64,000 bases of DNA from VAZQ01 sp035263865 (GCA_035263865.1 DATFQX010000270.1:1-64000), one strand, 5' to 3'; shown: positions 26,426 to 36,190, counted from the stretch's first letter. Made by a program: numbers and translations. The notes: generated by a model not told the origin, from the letters alone.

Positions 26426-28305
26426 CAGCTTGCGGCGGCCGCAGCTTTAGGACGTTGGCCAATCCGTTTCAGGTGCGCAACGAGAAGGGTGAGCGCCGCT
26501 GGCGTAATCCCGTCCATCTGTGCGGCCTGACCGATGGTGCGGGGACGCGCGGAATTGAGCTTTTGACAAACTTCAGTTGAGAGCCCGGGCAACGCCGAAT
26601 AATCGAGTCCTTCTGGCAGTCGCAGGCTTTCGTCTCGGCGATAGGCAGCGATGTCCGCCGCCTGGCGTGACAGATAGACCGCATATTTTGCGTCGATTTC
26701 GAGCTGCTCTGCGATTTTCGCCGAAAGATCGGCGAAGTGGGGCCAGATCTTTGCGAGTTCTGCCACGCCGATGTTCGGGTGCGACAGCAGGTCAAAGGCC
26801 GTACGGCGCTGGCCGTCCCTGTTGAGGGCAAGCCCATGCCGATGCGCCTCGCTCGGGGTGAGTGAAACCGAGCGGGCGAAATCGCGTGCCGCAGCAAGGG
26901 CCGCCATCTTTGATTCGTGGTGGGAGCGGCGCTTTGCACCCACGCAGCCAATGACGATGCCTTGCCCGGTGAGGCGCTGGTCGGCATTGTCGGCACGCAG
27001 GGTGAGCCGGTATTCCGCGCGCGAGGTGAACATCCGATACGGCTCGCTCACGCCCCGCGTCACCAAATCGTCAATCATTACAGCGAGATACGCCTCGGCG
27101 CGATCGAAGGTAATGGCGCCTCCCCCACCCGCGCGCGACGCCGCATTAAGGCCTGCAACCAAGCCCTGAGCTGCCGCTTCCTCGTAGCCGGTGGTCCCAT
27201 TGATTTGTCCGGCCAGGAACAGCCCCGGCAGCCGCTTGGTCTCCAATTTGGGATGAAGCTCGCGCGGATCGACATGGTCGTATTCGATGGCGTAGCCGGG
27301 GCGGATCACGCGTGCCTCCCCGAGCCCTGGGATGGTCGCGATCAGCGCGGTTTGCACTTCCTCCGGCAACGAAGTGGAGATGCCGTTGGGGTAGACGGTG
27401 CAGTCATCGAGCCCCTCAGGCTCGAGGAAAATCTGGTGCCCATCACGCTCGCCAAAGCGGACGATCTTGTCCTCGATCGAGGGGCAATAGCGTGGCCCTT
27501 TGCTCCGAATTTGCCCGGAATACATGGGCGAGCGGTGAACGTTGTCGCGGATAATGCGATGGGTCGCTGCGGTCGTGCGGGTGATGCCGCACTGGATCTG
27601 CGGATTCTCGATGCGCTCGGTCAGGGTCGAAAACGGCTCAGGCGGCTCATCGCCCGGCTGCATGTCCACGGCAGCCCAATCGATGGTGCGGCCGTCGAGC
27701 CGTGGCGGTGTCCCCGTCTTGAGCCTGCCAAGCGCAAATCCAAGACGCTCCAGCGTCAAAGCAAGACCAACCGCAGGCGCCTCGCCGACACGGCCCGCCG
27801 GCGTCGTTCGCTCCCCCACATGAATGAGGCCCCGCAAAAAGGTCCCGGTTGTCAATACGACGGCCGCTGCCCGGAGCTCGCGCCCATCCGCGAGCTTGAT
27901 GCCAGCGCTTTGGTTGTCCCGGATAATGAGGTCGTCCGCCTCGGCTTCGATGATGGTGAGATTGGGGATCGCAGAGATCGCCGCTTGCATGACGCGGGCA
28001 TAGAGCCTGCGATCCGCCTGCGCGCGTGGTCCACGCACCGCCGGCCCCTTGCGCCGGTTGAGGACACGGAACTGGATGCCGCCAAGATCGGCCGTCCGCC
28101 CCATCAGGCCGTCCAAGGCATCGATCTCGCGGACAAGGTGGCCTTTGCCAAGGCCCCCGACCGCTGGATTGCACGACATTGCGCCTATGGTCGCGAAGCG
28201 GTGGGTAACGAGCGCAGCCTTGGCGCCCATACGCGCGGCGGCCGCGGCCGCCTCACAGCCGGCATGGCCGCCGCCCACCACGATCACGTCGTATTGCGCA
28301 TCCAT
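26425..28305 (-). CDS. mnmG: tRNA uridine-5-carboxymethylaminomethyl modification enzyme MnmG (GidA)
   Basis: A 626-aa FAD protein that with MnmE installs cmnm5U34. It begins MDAQYDVIVVGGGHAGCEAA (Rossmann motif), followed by CNPAVGGLGKGHLVREIDALDG and the central PRYCPSIEDKIVRF; the C-terminal helical tRNA-binding domain ends AALTLLVAHLKRI. Full length. It overlaps rsmG by one base and is separated from mnmE by 159 bp that contain a parS site. Confidence 0.98.
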   Translation of the reverse strand: MDAQYDVIVVGGGHAGCEAAAAAARMGAKAALVTHRFATIGAMSCNPAVGGLGKGHLVREIDALDGLMGRTADLGGIQFRVLNRRKGPAVRGPRAQADRRLYARVMQAAISAIPNLTIIEAEADDLIIRDNQSAGIKLADGRELRAAAVVLTTGTFLRGLIHVGERTTPAGRVGEAPAVGLALTLERLGFALGRLKTGTPPRLDGRTIDWAAVDMQPGDEPPEPFSTLTERIENPQIQCGITRTTAATHRIIRDNVHRSPMYSGQIRSKGPRYCPSIEDKIVRFGERDGHQIFLEPEGLDDCTVYPNGISTSLPEEVQTALIATIPGLGEARVIRPGYAIEYDHVDPRELHPKLETKRLPGLFLAGQINGTTGYEEAAAQGLVAGLNAASRAGGGGAITFDRAEAYLAVMIDDLVTRGVSEPYRMFTSRAEYRLTLRADNADQRLTGQGIVIGCVGAKRRSHHESKMAALAAARDFARSVSLTPSEAHRHGLALNRDGQRRTAFDLLSHPNIGVAELAKIWPHFADLSAKIAEQLEIDAKYAVYLSRQAADIAAYRRDESLRLPEGLDYSALPGLSTEVCQKLNSARPRTIGQAAQMDGITPAALTLLVAHLKRIGQRPKAAAAAS

Positions 28306-28393
28306 TCCGTACGAACCCTTCGAGCGCGGAGCTTCTATCTAACTCGGTAACGATCGTCTATTTTGCCCCGCCCCGCGTCGTCCCGCAGCGGCA

Positions 28394-28409
28394 CGTTTCA
28401 CGTGAAACA
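28394..28409. promoter_or_regulatory. parS site between mnmE and mnmG
   Basis: CGTTTCACGTGAAACA carries the perfect GTTTCACGTGAAAC palindrome in the 159-bp gap upstream of mnmG. With the site in rsmG it makes two parS copies 2.1 kb apart, both close to parAB. Confidence 0.95.
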
Positions 28410-28464
28410 TGGCGCCAAGATATCGGGAGAGCCCGGGCATGGCTCAAAGTCGGTGGCCGCCCCC

Positions 28465-29823
28465 CTATTTCCCGATACAGAAATCTCGGAAGATCACATC
28501 CAGGACGTGCTCCACGTCGACTCGGCCCAAAAGCTTGCCCAATGCCCGGGCCGCCAGGCGAAGGTGTTCCGCCATGATTTCCTCGCGGCCCTCCTGGGCT
28601 GCGCCTCGCGCACGCTCGAGCGCAAGAGCGGTTTCTCTCAAATGCGAGCGCTGGCGCTCCCGCGTGACCAACGCAGGCTCCGATGTGAAGAAGCGCGCTG
28701 CAAATACCGAAAGTTGATTCATTAGTTCATCGACACCGAGCCCAGTCGTGCTGGAAATGCAGTTATCTTGGTCGAATACGGATTCAAACTTTCGCTTCTC
28801 CTTCTCCGTCAGTAGGTCCATCTTGTTGACCACCAGCCAAGTGACTGCATTCGGTGCGGATTGGCCCGCAGAGGAGGACGAAAAATCGGGTGTCTCCATG
28901 CCAGTGGCCTCGGTCACCCACAGCACGAGATCGGCGTTGGCCGCCTGTTCGCTCGCCCGCCGGACTCCTTCGCGTTCGACGGGATCGCTCGTCGGGCGAA
29001 TGCCAGCCGTATCGAGGATCGTGACCGGATAGCCGCCAAGGTCGAGATGCAGTTCGAGCACGTCCCGCGTGGTTCCGGGGAAGGGTGATACGATTGCGGC
29101 CTCGCGGCGCGCCAGCCGGTTGAACAGGGTCGACTTGCCGGCATTCGGCGGTCCCGCGATGGCAACGCGCAGCCCCTCGCGCAAGCGCTCGCCGTGGCCT
29201 GCGGCCGCCTTGCTGATCTCCTCACCAAGTGGACGAATGAGCTCTAAAGCACGCGACATCATGTCCTTGGGGACGTCCTCCTCGTCGGAGAAATCAATGC
29301 CGGCCTCGACCAGCGCCAAAGCCTCGATCAGCCGCTGCCGCCAGCTCTCGGCGCGATCGCCAAGCAGACCTCTGAGTTGCTGGTACGCCTGCCGACGTTG
29401 TGCCTCGGTTTCAGCTGCCACCAAGTCGGCGAGCCCCTCGACTGCGGTCAAATCCATGCGCCCGTTTTCGAAGGCGCGGCGCGTGAACTCCCCTGCTTCC
29501 GCAGGGCGCAACCCGGAGAGCTTCGCCAGCGCCGAAAGAACCGCCGCGATCACTGCGCGGCCGCCGTGCACGTGCAGCTCGGCGACGTCCTCGCCGGTCT
29601 CGCTGTTGGGAGCGGGGAACCACAAGGCAAGCCCTTCGTCGATGACGTCATGGGTCGCCGGATCGCACACCTGCGCAAGCGACGCGCGGCGCGGCTGCGG
29701 CACGCGACCGATCAGCCGTTCGAGCGCCTCGCTCGCGCGGGATCCGGAGATGCGAATAACCGCGATTGCCGCCGGCGGTCTTCCGGAGGAGAGAGCAAAG
29801 ATCGTGTCGCGGTCGCTGCTCAT
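28465..29823 (-). CDS. mnmE: tRNA modification GTPase MnmE
   Basis: A 452-aa potassium-activated GTPase, partner of MnmG. N-terminal folate-binding domain (DTIFALSSGRPPAAIAVIRISG; HVHGGRAVIAAVL), then an inserted G domain with GPPNAGKSTLFNRLA (G1), PGTTRD (G2 area), DTAGIRPTSDPVEREGVRRA (G3) and NKMD (G4), ending with the catalytic C-terminal FCIGK cysteine motif. ATG 29823 (MSSDRDTIFAL) is preferred over an upstream ATG at 29874. It diverges from the DUF255 gene. Confidence 0.97.
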   Translation of the reverse strand: MSSDRDTIFALSSGRPPAAIAVIRISGSRASEALERLIGRVPQPRRASLAQVCDPATHDVIDEGLALWFPAPNSETGEDVAELHVHGGRAVIAAVLSALAKLSGLRPAEAGEFTRRAFENGRMDLTAVEGLADLVAAETEAQRRQAYQQLRGLLGDRAESWRQRLIEALALVEAGIDFSDEEDVPKDMMSRALELIRPLGEEISKAAAGHGERLREGLRVAIAGPPNAGKSTLFNRLARREAAIVSPFPGTTRDVLELHLDLGGYPVTILDTAGIRPTSDPVEREGVRRASEQAANADLVLWVTEATGMETPDFSSSSAGQSAPNAVTWLVVNKMDLLTEKEKRKFESVFDQDNCISSTTGLGVDELMNQLSVFAARFFTSEPALVTRERQRSHLRETALALERARGAAQEGREEIMAEHLRLAARALGKLLGRVDVEHVLDVIFRDFCIGK

Positions 29824-29962
29824 GGCGTGGCGTACTCGAACGTCCTCAGCTTGCAGGTCATATCGCAGCGACATAGCTTACACGTAGCTCGAAAGCCCAT
29901 TTATTGATGCTTAGCCAGGTCTCGCGCGCCGAACCAACTGCATTGGCGGGCATTGTCAGTAG

Positions 29963-31999
29963 ATGTCATCCCATTCGGTCGCAACGTCCCACGAGAACCG
30001 TCTCGCGCACGAGACGAGCCCCTACCTGCTGCAACACAAGCACAACCCCGTCGATTGGTGGCCCTGGGGACCCGAAGCGCTAGCCGAGGCAAAGCGCGCC
30101 AACAAGCCGATTCTGCTCTCGGTCGGGTATGCGGCCTGCCATTGGTGTCATGTCATGGCGCATGAGAGTTTCGAGGACGCGGCCACCGCGCAGGTCATGA
30201 ACGATCTGTTTGTCAACATCAAAGTGGATCGCGAAGAACGCCCCGACATCGACCAGATCTACATGTCGGCTTTGCACCACCTCGGTGAGCACGGCGGCTG
30301 GCCGCTGACGATGTTCCTCACCCCTGACGCTGAGCCGTTCTGGGGCGGCACTTACTTTCCCAATACGGCCCGTTACGGGAAGCCGGCGTTCGTCGACCTC
30401 TTGCGTGAGATCGAGCGCGTGTTCCGCGAGAACCCCAAAAGCGTGGAGCAGAACCGCAGCGCGCTGATGACGCAGCTGATGGCAAGCGCCAAGCCCAAGG
30501 GCCGCGTCGTGATTGGGGCAGGCGACCTCGATCGCGCTGCTGATCAACTCTTGGGCGTAATCGACCCCGTCAACGGCGGCATACGCGGTGCGCCGAAATT
30601 TCCGCAGTCAATGATGCTGGAATTTTTGTGGCGCGCGGGCGAACGCACGAACAACAACCGCTGTTTCGCGGCGGTGGAGCTCACGCTCGCTCGCATTTGC
30701 GAGGGGGGCATCTACGATCATCTCGGTGGCGGCTTCTCGCGCTATTCGGTTGACGAGCGCTGGCTCGTGCCGCATTTCGAAAAGATGCTTTACGACAACG
30801 CGCTCCTGCTCGAATTGCTCGCGCTCGCCTACCTGCGCTCGAGCAACGACTTGTTCGCCCGTCGCGCGCGCGAGACGGTGGCTTGGCTCGCGCGAGAAAT
30901 GACGACACCGGAGGGAGCGTTTTGCGCGTCGCTGGACGCCGACTCCGAAGGTGAAGAGGGCAAGTTCTACGTATGGTCGTTGGACGAGGTGAGAAGCGTA
31001 TTAAGTAACGACGATGCCGACTTTTTCGCCGCCCACTACGACGTCACCGCCGAAGGCAATTTCGAAGGCCACAACATTCTCAATCGCCTCAAGCATATGC
31101 CGCGCAGTTTGGAGGATGAGCACAGGCTCGCGCCGCTGCGCGACACATTGCTGAGCGTGCGTGCAAAGCGAGTGCGCCCGGGCCTGGATGACAAAGTGCT
31201 GGCAGACTGGAACGGTTTGATGATTGCCGCGCTCGTCAATGCCGCCCTCGCGCTAAGCGAGCCACTATGGGTGGAAATGGCCGCGCGCACCTTCCTCTTC
31301 GTTGACGCCAAGATGGCGCGGGGCGACCGCCTCGGTCATTCTTGGCGCGCGGGCAAGCTGCTCGTGCCGGGTCTCGCCTCCGATCACGCTTCAATGATTC
31401 GGGCAGCGCTCGCGCTTCACGAAGCCACCGGCGAGCAAGCTTATCTGGAGCGCGCACTCGCCTGGCAGGCGACGTTCGACCGGCATTACGCCAATGCGGA
31501 GAACGGCGGCTATTTCCTCACTGCCGATGATGCCGTGGGCTTGGTCGTGCGACCCAACTCCACCAGCGATGATGCGACACCGAATCCCAACGGTCTGGCG
31601 GCGCAGAACCTGGTCCGCCTCGCGTTCTTCACCGGTCAGCACGCCTGGCGCGACAAGGCTGATCGACTATTCGAAGGCATAGCCGCGAGCGCAGCCGAAA
31701 ATGTCTTTGCGCATCTCTCGTTTCTCAACGCGCTGGACCTGCGCCTGCGCGCAGCCGAGATCGTGGTGGTAGGAGAGGATGAGCGCGCCAACGAACTCCT
31801 CGCCGCCGCGCGCAGGCTTTCTTTCCTCGACCGCGTGGTCTTGCGCGCGTCGCCGGCGCTGCCGCCCGGCCATCCCGCCTACGACAAGATCAATGCAGCC
31901 GCGCAGAGCGCAGCCTTCGTCTGCGTCGGCGAGACTTGCTCGCTGCCTGTAAGTGAGCCCGATGCGATGGCCGAAGCCGCGCGTGCGGCGCGGCACTGA
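29963..31999 (+). CDS. DUF255 thioredoxin-like protein (YyaL/SPATA20 family)
   Basis: A 678-aa protein with an N-terminal thioredoxin-like DUF255 domain followed by an (alpha/alpha)6 glycosidase-like barrel. The start NRLAHETSPYLLQHKHNPVDWWPW and the redox-type GYAACHWCHVMAHESFED (CHWC) are diagnostic; GGWPLTMFLTPDAEPFWGGTYFP follows. The biochemical role of this conserved family is not established. Length is typical (about 670-700 aa). Its stop codon abuts the rho stop codon directly, tail to tail. Confidence 0.93.
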   Translation: MSSHSVATSHENRLAHETSPYLLQHKHNPVDWWPWGPEALAEAKRANKPILLSVGYAACHWCHVMAHESFEDAATAQVMNDLFVNIKVDREERPDIDQIYMSALHHLGEHGGWPLTMFLTPDAEPFWGGTYFPNTARYGKPAFVDLLREIERVFRENPKSVEQNRSALMTQLMASAKPKGRVVIGAGDLDRAADQLLGVIDPVNGGIRGAPKFPQSMMLEFLWRAGERTNNNRCFAAVELTLARICEGGIYDHLGGGFSRYSVDERWLVPHFEKMLYDNALLLELLALAYLRSSNDLFARRARETVAWLAREMTTPEGAFCASLDADSEGEEGKFYVWSLDEVRSVLSNDDADFFAAHYDVTAEGNFEGHNILNRLKHMPRSLEDEHRLAPLRDTLLSVRAKRVRPGLDDKVLADWNGLMIAALVNAALALSEPLWVEMAARTFLFVDAKMARGDRLGHSWRAGKLLVPGLASDHASMIRAALALHEATGEQAYLERALAWQATFDRHYANAENGGYFLTADDAVGLVVRPNSTSDDATPNPNGLAAQNLVRLAFFTGQHAWRDKADRLFEGIAASAAENVFAHLSFLNALDLRLRAAEIVVVGEDERANELLAAARRLSFLDRVVLRASPALPPGHPAYDKINAAAQSAAFVCVGETCSLPVSEPDAMAEAARAARH

Positions 32000-33265
32000 T
32001 CACGCGTTCATCGACTCGAAGAAGTCGCCATTCGTCTTGGTGTTGCGCAGCTTGTCGAGCAGAAAGTCGATCCCATCCATGGTTCCCATGGGATTGAGGA
32101 TGCGGCGCAGGATGTACATCTTCTTGAGCTGATCGGGCGGCACCAGCAGTTCCTCCTTGCGCGTGCCCGAGCGCGTGATGTCCATGGCCGGGAAGGTGCG
32201 TTTGTCGGCCACTTTGCGGTCGAGAATTATTTCCGAATTGCCAGTGCCCTTGAACTCCTCGAAGATCACCTCGTCCATACGACTGCCTGTATCGATCAGC
32301 GCGGTCGCGATGATGGTGAGCGAACCGCCTTCTTCGATGTTGCGCGCCGCGCCGAAGAAGCGCTTCGGCCGCTGCAGCGCGTTGGCGTCGACGCCGCCGG
32401 TGAGCACCTTACCGGAGGACGGCACCACCGTGTTGTAGGCACGCCCAAGCCGAGTAATGGAATCGAGTAGAATGACCACATCGCGGCTGTGCTCGACCAG
32501 GCGCTTGGCCTTTTCGATCACCATTTCGGCGACCTGAACATGGCGCGATGCCGGCTCGTCGAAGGTCGAGGATACGACCTCGCCCTTCACCGAACGCTGC
32601 ATGTCGGTCACCTCCTCCGGCCGCTCGTCAATCAGCAGCACGATCAGGTAGCATTCCGGATGGTTCGACGTGATGGCGTGGGCGATGTTCTGCAACAGCA
32701 CGGTCTTGCCCGTGCGCGGCGGCGACACGATCAATGCGCGCTGGCCTTTGCCGATCGGCGCAACGATATCGATCACCCGGGGAGAAAGGTCCTTCTTGGT
32801 CGAATCCTCGTGCTCCATGCGTAACCGCTCCTCGGGATAGAGCGGCGTGAGATTGTCGAAATTGACCTTGTGGCGCGCCTTCTCCGGATCCTCAAAGTTG
32901 ATCGTGTTGACCTTGAGCAGCGCAAAATAGCGCTCGCCTTCCTTGGGCGAGCGGATATGGCCATCGATCGTGTCACCGGTGCGCAGCCCGAACCGTCGGA
33001 TCTGCGACGGCGAGACGTAGATGTCGTCGGGCCCAGGCAGGTAATTTGCTTCCGGCGAGCGTAGGAAGCCGAAGCCGTCGGAGAGCACCTCGACCACGCC
33101 TTCACCGATGATGTCGGTCTCGCGCATGGAGAGCTGTTTGAGAATACCGAACATCAGCTCCTGCTTGCGCATGGTGCTGGCATTTTCGACCTCGAGCTCC
33201 TCGGCGAACGAGACGAGCTCGGCCGGCGTTTTGGCCTTGAGGTCCTGGAGTTTCATTTCCCGCAT
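32000..33265 (-). CDS. rho: Transcription termination factor Rho
   Basis: A 421-aa hexameric RNA-dependent ATPase. Rho N-domain (MKLQDLKAKTPAELVSFAEELE...MRKQELMFGILKQ), cold-shock RNA-binding domain (GVVEVLSDGFGFLRS), Walker A PPRTGKTVLL, Q-loop SVKGEVVSSTFDEP and R-loop region are intact. The start is either ATG 33265 or ATG 33256 (MKLQDLK); the latter matches most homologues. The 233-bp leader upstream shows no clear attenuator. Rho sits two genes from the origin, as in other Hyphomicrobiales. Confidence 0.98.
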   Translation of the reverse strand: MREMKLQDLKAKTPAELVSFAEELEVENASTMRKQELMFGILKQLSMRETDIIGEGVVEVLSDGFGFLRSPEANYLPGPDDIYVSPSQIRRFGLRTGDTIDGHIRSPKEGERYFALLKVNTINFEDPEKARHKVNFDNLTPLYPEERLRMEHEDSTKKDLSPRVIDIVAPIGKGQRALIVSPPRTGKTVLLQNIAHAITSNHPECYLIVLLIDERPEEVTDMQRSVKGEVVSSTFDEPASRHVQVAEMVIEKAKRLVEHSRDVVILLDSITRLGRAYNTVVPSSGKVLTGGVDANALQRPKRFFGAARNIEEGGSLTIIATALIDTGSRMDEVIFEEFKGTGNSEIILDRKVADKRTFPAMDITRSGTRKEELLVPPDQLKKMYILRRILNPMGTMDGIDFLLDKLRNTKTNGDFFESMNA

Positions 33266-33498
33266 AGGGGGTAGTCCTGTGGAGGGGATCGGTGACTAAA
33301 AAAGCTGCCGATCGATACGGAAGGGGAGAATCGCAGGTCTTAACCGAGGACTTTAAGCCCGATACTCGGTCCGGCTCCCGCACTTGGGCCGGTAACTAAA
33401 TGCATCTGCCTGCGTTCGGGGAGATGAACCGAAGATATGTAAAGACGCTTCCATGCGCAAGTGCCGCGCGTGGTCGCCTTCATTCTGTTGTGGGTTCA

Positions 33499-33921
33499 TC
33501 AGAACGGCTTGACGACGGCGAGGATAACGATTCCGATCAAGAGCACCGTCGATACCTCATTGATAATTCGATAGAATCTCTGAGAGTGTCGATTCTGGTC
33601 ATGGGCGAAATCGCGCACGCAGCGCACAAAGAATCCATGTAAGGCGGAGAGGGCGAGAACCAAGACGACCTTCGCCTGCAGCCAGCCGGTGACGTAGGCG
33701 CCGCCGGTCCACGCAAGCCACAAGCCAAGCACCCAGCTTACCGCCATGGCGGGTGTGGCGATCACGTTGAGGAGCCGCCGCTCCATGAGCTTGAACGTTT
33801 CAGACTGCCTGGAGTGGGGCTCGGTCTCGCAATGATAGACGATTAGGCGGGGCAGATAGAGCATTCCCGCCATCCACGCGATGATCGCGATCACGTGGAA
33901 TGCTTTCAGCCACACATACAT
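33499..33921 (-). CDS. hemJ: Protoporphyrinogen oxidase HemJ
   Basis: A 140-aa four-helix inner-membrane protein that oxidises protoporphyrinogen IX in bacteria without HemG or HemY oxidase. MYVWLKAFHVIAIIAWMAGMLYLPRL carries the essential His in helix 1; later helices include VSWVLGLWLAW and VVLVLALSALHGFFV; conserved R and H residues lie between them. It is 15 bp downstream of hemE, so two haem-pathway steps are encoded together. Confidence 0.94.
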   Translation of the reverse strand: MYVWLKAFHVIAIIAWMAGMLYLPRLIVYHCETEPHSRQSETFKLMERRLLNVIATPAMAVSWVLGLWLAWTGGAYVTGWLQAKVVLVLALSALHGFFVRCVRDFAHDQNRHSQRFYRIINEVSTVLLIGIVILAVVKPF

Positions 33922-33936
33922 GGCTCACTCCGCTGA

Positions 33937-34971
33937 TCACGTAGGTGCAACTGCGCGCACGCGGGCAAGCATCTGCTCCACATGCGCAATTGGCGTTTGC
34001 GGCAGAATGCCGTGTCCGAGATTGAAGATGAACGGGCGCCCGGAGAACGCTTTCAGTATTGTCTCGACGGAGCGGTCCAGTGCAGTGCCACCAGCGAGCA
34101 GCACCAGCGGGTCGAGATTTCCCTGCACTGGCAGGTGTGGCTGAATGTGCTCCCGCGCGAAGGTGGGATCGACCGTCCAATCGAGGCTAATGGCGTCTAC
34201 CGGCACGTCTTTCACATAGCGCAACAGTGCGGTGCCGGCACCTCGGGGAAATCCAATGACTTTTGCGTTCGCGACGTGATGGCGGACCTTGGCGATAATC
34301 CTCTGGGTAGGCTCGATGCACCACTGATGGAACTCTTGTGCCGGCAGTACACCGGCCCAGGTATCGAAAATCTGGACCGCGTCGACCCCCGCTTCCAGCT
34401 GCCGAACGAGGTAGCTGGCAGACGCCTCGACCAGCTTTTCGATCAGCCTGCTAAATCCCTCGGGATCTCGATAGGCAAAGCGCCGCGCAGGCTCCTGCTC
34501 CGATGTGCCAACGCCTGCGACCATGTAGCTTGCCACCGTCCACGGCGCGCCGCAAAACCCAAGCAATGAAACGTTCGCTGGAAGATCTTTTTTCACCCGC
34601 TCGATCGCCTCGTAAATCGGTGCGAGCACACCGTGGTCAAGTTTGGTCTTCAGCCGTGTCACGCCTGGGCGATCCACAATTGCATCGAGCTGCGGTCCCT
34701 CGTTCGGCGTAAAGCGTACAGACTGTCCAAGTGCATATGGCACGACCAGGATATCGGAAAACAGAATTGCAGCGTCGAAACCAAATCGACGAACTGGTTG
34801 AAGCGTCGCTTCCGCCGCGAACTCAGGCGTGAAGCAGAGTTCAAAAAAATCTCCAGCTTTCTCACGCAGCATTCGATATTCCGGCAGATAGCGACCAGCT
34901 TGCCGCATCAACCAGATCGGTGGTGGACTGCAACGTCGACGATTAAGAACTTCGAGAATCAGCTTTGTCAC
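33937..34971 (-). CDS. hemE: Uroporphyrinogen decarboxylase
   Basis: A 344-aa cytoplasmic TIM-barrel enzyme converting uroporphyrinogen III to coproporphyrinogen III. PPPIWLMRQAGRYLPEYR (substrate-binding Arg residues), ILFSDILVVPYALGQ, FCGAPWTVASYMV, FDTWAGVLP and FNLGHGILPQTP are signatures. The start is GTG at 34971 (TKLILEVLNRRR follows). The region directly upstream is the predicted replication origin, with which hemE is classically linked in alphaproteobacteria. Confidence 0.97.
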   Translation of the reverse strand: MTKLILEVLNRRRCSPPPIWLMRQAGRYLPEYRMLREKAGDFFELCFTPEFAAEATLQPVRRFGFDAAILFSDILVVPYALGQSVRFTPNEGPQLDAIVDRPGVTRLKTKLDHGVLAPIYEAIERVKKDLPANVSLLGFCGAPWTVASYMVAGVGTSEQEPARRFAYRDPEGFSRLIEKLVEASASYLVRQLEAGVDAVQIFDTWAGVLPAQEFHQWCIEPTQRIIAKVRHHVANAKVIGFPRGAGTALLRYVKDVPVDAISLDWTVDPTFAREHIQPHLPVQGNLDPLVLLAGGTALDRSVETILKAFSGRPFIFNLGHGILPQTPIAHVEQMLARVRAVAPT

Positions 34972-35347
34972 ACGCGATATTCCATCATGGAGCTTCCTCT
35001 AAACATAGAACTTAAGAATCTTTGTTGTGATTGTTGGGATGTTGATTTGACTCGTACATCTCCGTCCACATGGTATCCACGTCGAGAAAGTTATGCTCGC
35101 CCTGTGGAGTAAATTGTGATCCATGTGATGCAATTCGAAAGTCTAAGCTTTATCGCTTGTTTCATCGGGTCTTTTAATTCGTCATCCAGATATGATTCAC
35201 ATTTACCCAGTGCGTTGGCCGATAATTGCCAACGGTCTCCTCACATTTATAGTGGGGAATGTCCGGGGGGTTTAGCCCATCGTGGGCTTGCACTTGGGTG
35301 CCACTCGTGGCCTTCTCACCAACAATCCACAGTTAGTCCTCTGCACC
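34972..35347. other. Predicted chromosomal replication origin (oriC)
   Basis: A 376-bp non-coding, AT-richer gap between divergent hemE and ppsR, the location of oriC in Caulobacter and studied Hyphomicrobiales. The AT-rich stretch around 35000-35055 could be the unwinding element. Degenerate DnaA-box-like 9-mers (7/9 to TTATCCACA) are GTATCCACG 35073-35081, TGTGGAGTA 35103-35111 (reverse), TCATCCAGA 35182-35190, TGATTCACA 35193-35201 and CAATCCACA 35323-35331. GANTC (CcrM) sites occur at 35016, 35049 and 35194, plus 34956 just inside hemE. No perfect DnaA box or exact CtrA site is present. Function is inferred from synteny and these motifs. Confidence 0.82.
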
Positions 35348-36187
35348 ATGCCGCAGCGTACCGCTAGCTATTTCCATCTTCATCTCGTATCTGATGCGAC
35401 CGGGGAGACGTTAACCACCGTCGCTCGTGCGGCGACGGCGCAATATACAAAAGTCTCGGCGGTGGAGCATATCTATCCTTTGGTCCGGACACAGAAACAA
35501 CTCGATCGTGTACTGGCTGAGATCGAAGAGTCGCCTGGTATCGTCCTTTACACCCTGCTTGACGATGTGCTGCTGCAACGACTCGAAAATCATTGCCGCG
35601 AACTGAGCCTGCCCTGCTTGTCGATTCTGGGACCGGTCCTACAGCTGCTCCAGTCCTATCTTGGAACCGAAACCTCGCATCGTGTGGGGGCGCAACACAC
35701 CCTGAACGCTGATTATTTCAAGCGGATCGACGCCCTTAACTACTCAATGTTGCACGATGATGGCCAGCATCTCGAGGACTTGGAAGAAGCTGATGTGGTG
35801 CTCGTCGGGGTATCGCGTACGTCGAAGACGCCCACCTCGATTTACTTGGCGAACCGCGGCGTAAAGACCGGCAACGTACCGGTTGTGCCAGGGGTCGCGA
35901 TCTCGAGGCATGTCGAGCAGCTCTCACGGCCGCTTGTCGTCGGGCTCTACGCAAGCCCGGAGCGGATCGTGCAAATCCGACAAAATCGGTTGCTCGGCCT
36001 CAGGGCGCATAACGACGGGGACCAATATATCGATCGCAAGGCGGTTGCCGAGGAGGTCGCGTTCTCGCGCAAGCTCTGTGCCAGGCACAACTGGCCGAGC
36101 ATTGACGTAACCCGGCGCTCGATCGAAGAGACCGCCGCCGCAGTAATGAGCTTTCTAGCCGAACGCCGCCGCCAACCGGTCGCTTGA
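35348..36187 (+). CDS. ppsR: Pyruvate, phosphate/water dikinase regulatory protein (DUF299)
   Basis: A 279-aa bifunctional kinase/pyrophosphorylase that inactivates and reactivates PpdK or PpsA by threonine phosphorylation. FHLHLVSDATGETLTTVARAA at the N-terminus, DDVLLQRLENHCRELS, and the nucleotide-binding GVSRTSKTPTSIYLANRGVKTGNVP are diagnostic. ATG 35348 (MPQRTASYFHL) is preferred to an in-frame upstream codon inside the origin region. The gene flanks oriC in this order and is 3 bp from maf. Confidence 0.95.
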   Translation: MPQRTASYFHLHLVSDATGETLTTVARAATAQYTKVSAVEHIYPLVRTQKQLDRVLAEIEESPGIVLYTLLDDVLLQRLENHCRELSLPCLSILGPVLQLLQSYLGTETSHRVGAQHTLNADYFKRIDALNYSMLHDDGQHLEDLEEADVVLVGVSRTSKTPTSIYLANRGVKTGNVPVVPGVAISRHVEQLSRPLVVGLYASPERIVQIRQNRLLGLRAHNDGDQYIDRKAVAEEVAFSRKLCARHNWPSIDVTRRSIEETAAAVMSFLAERRRQPVA

Positions 36188-36190
36188 GCG

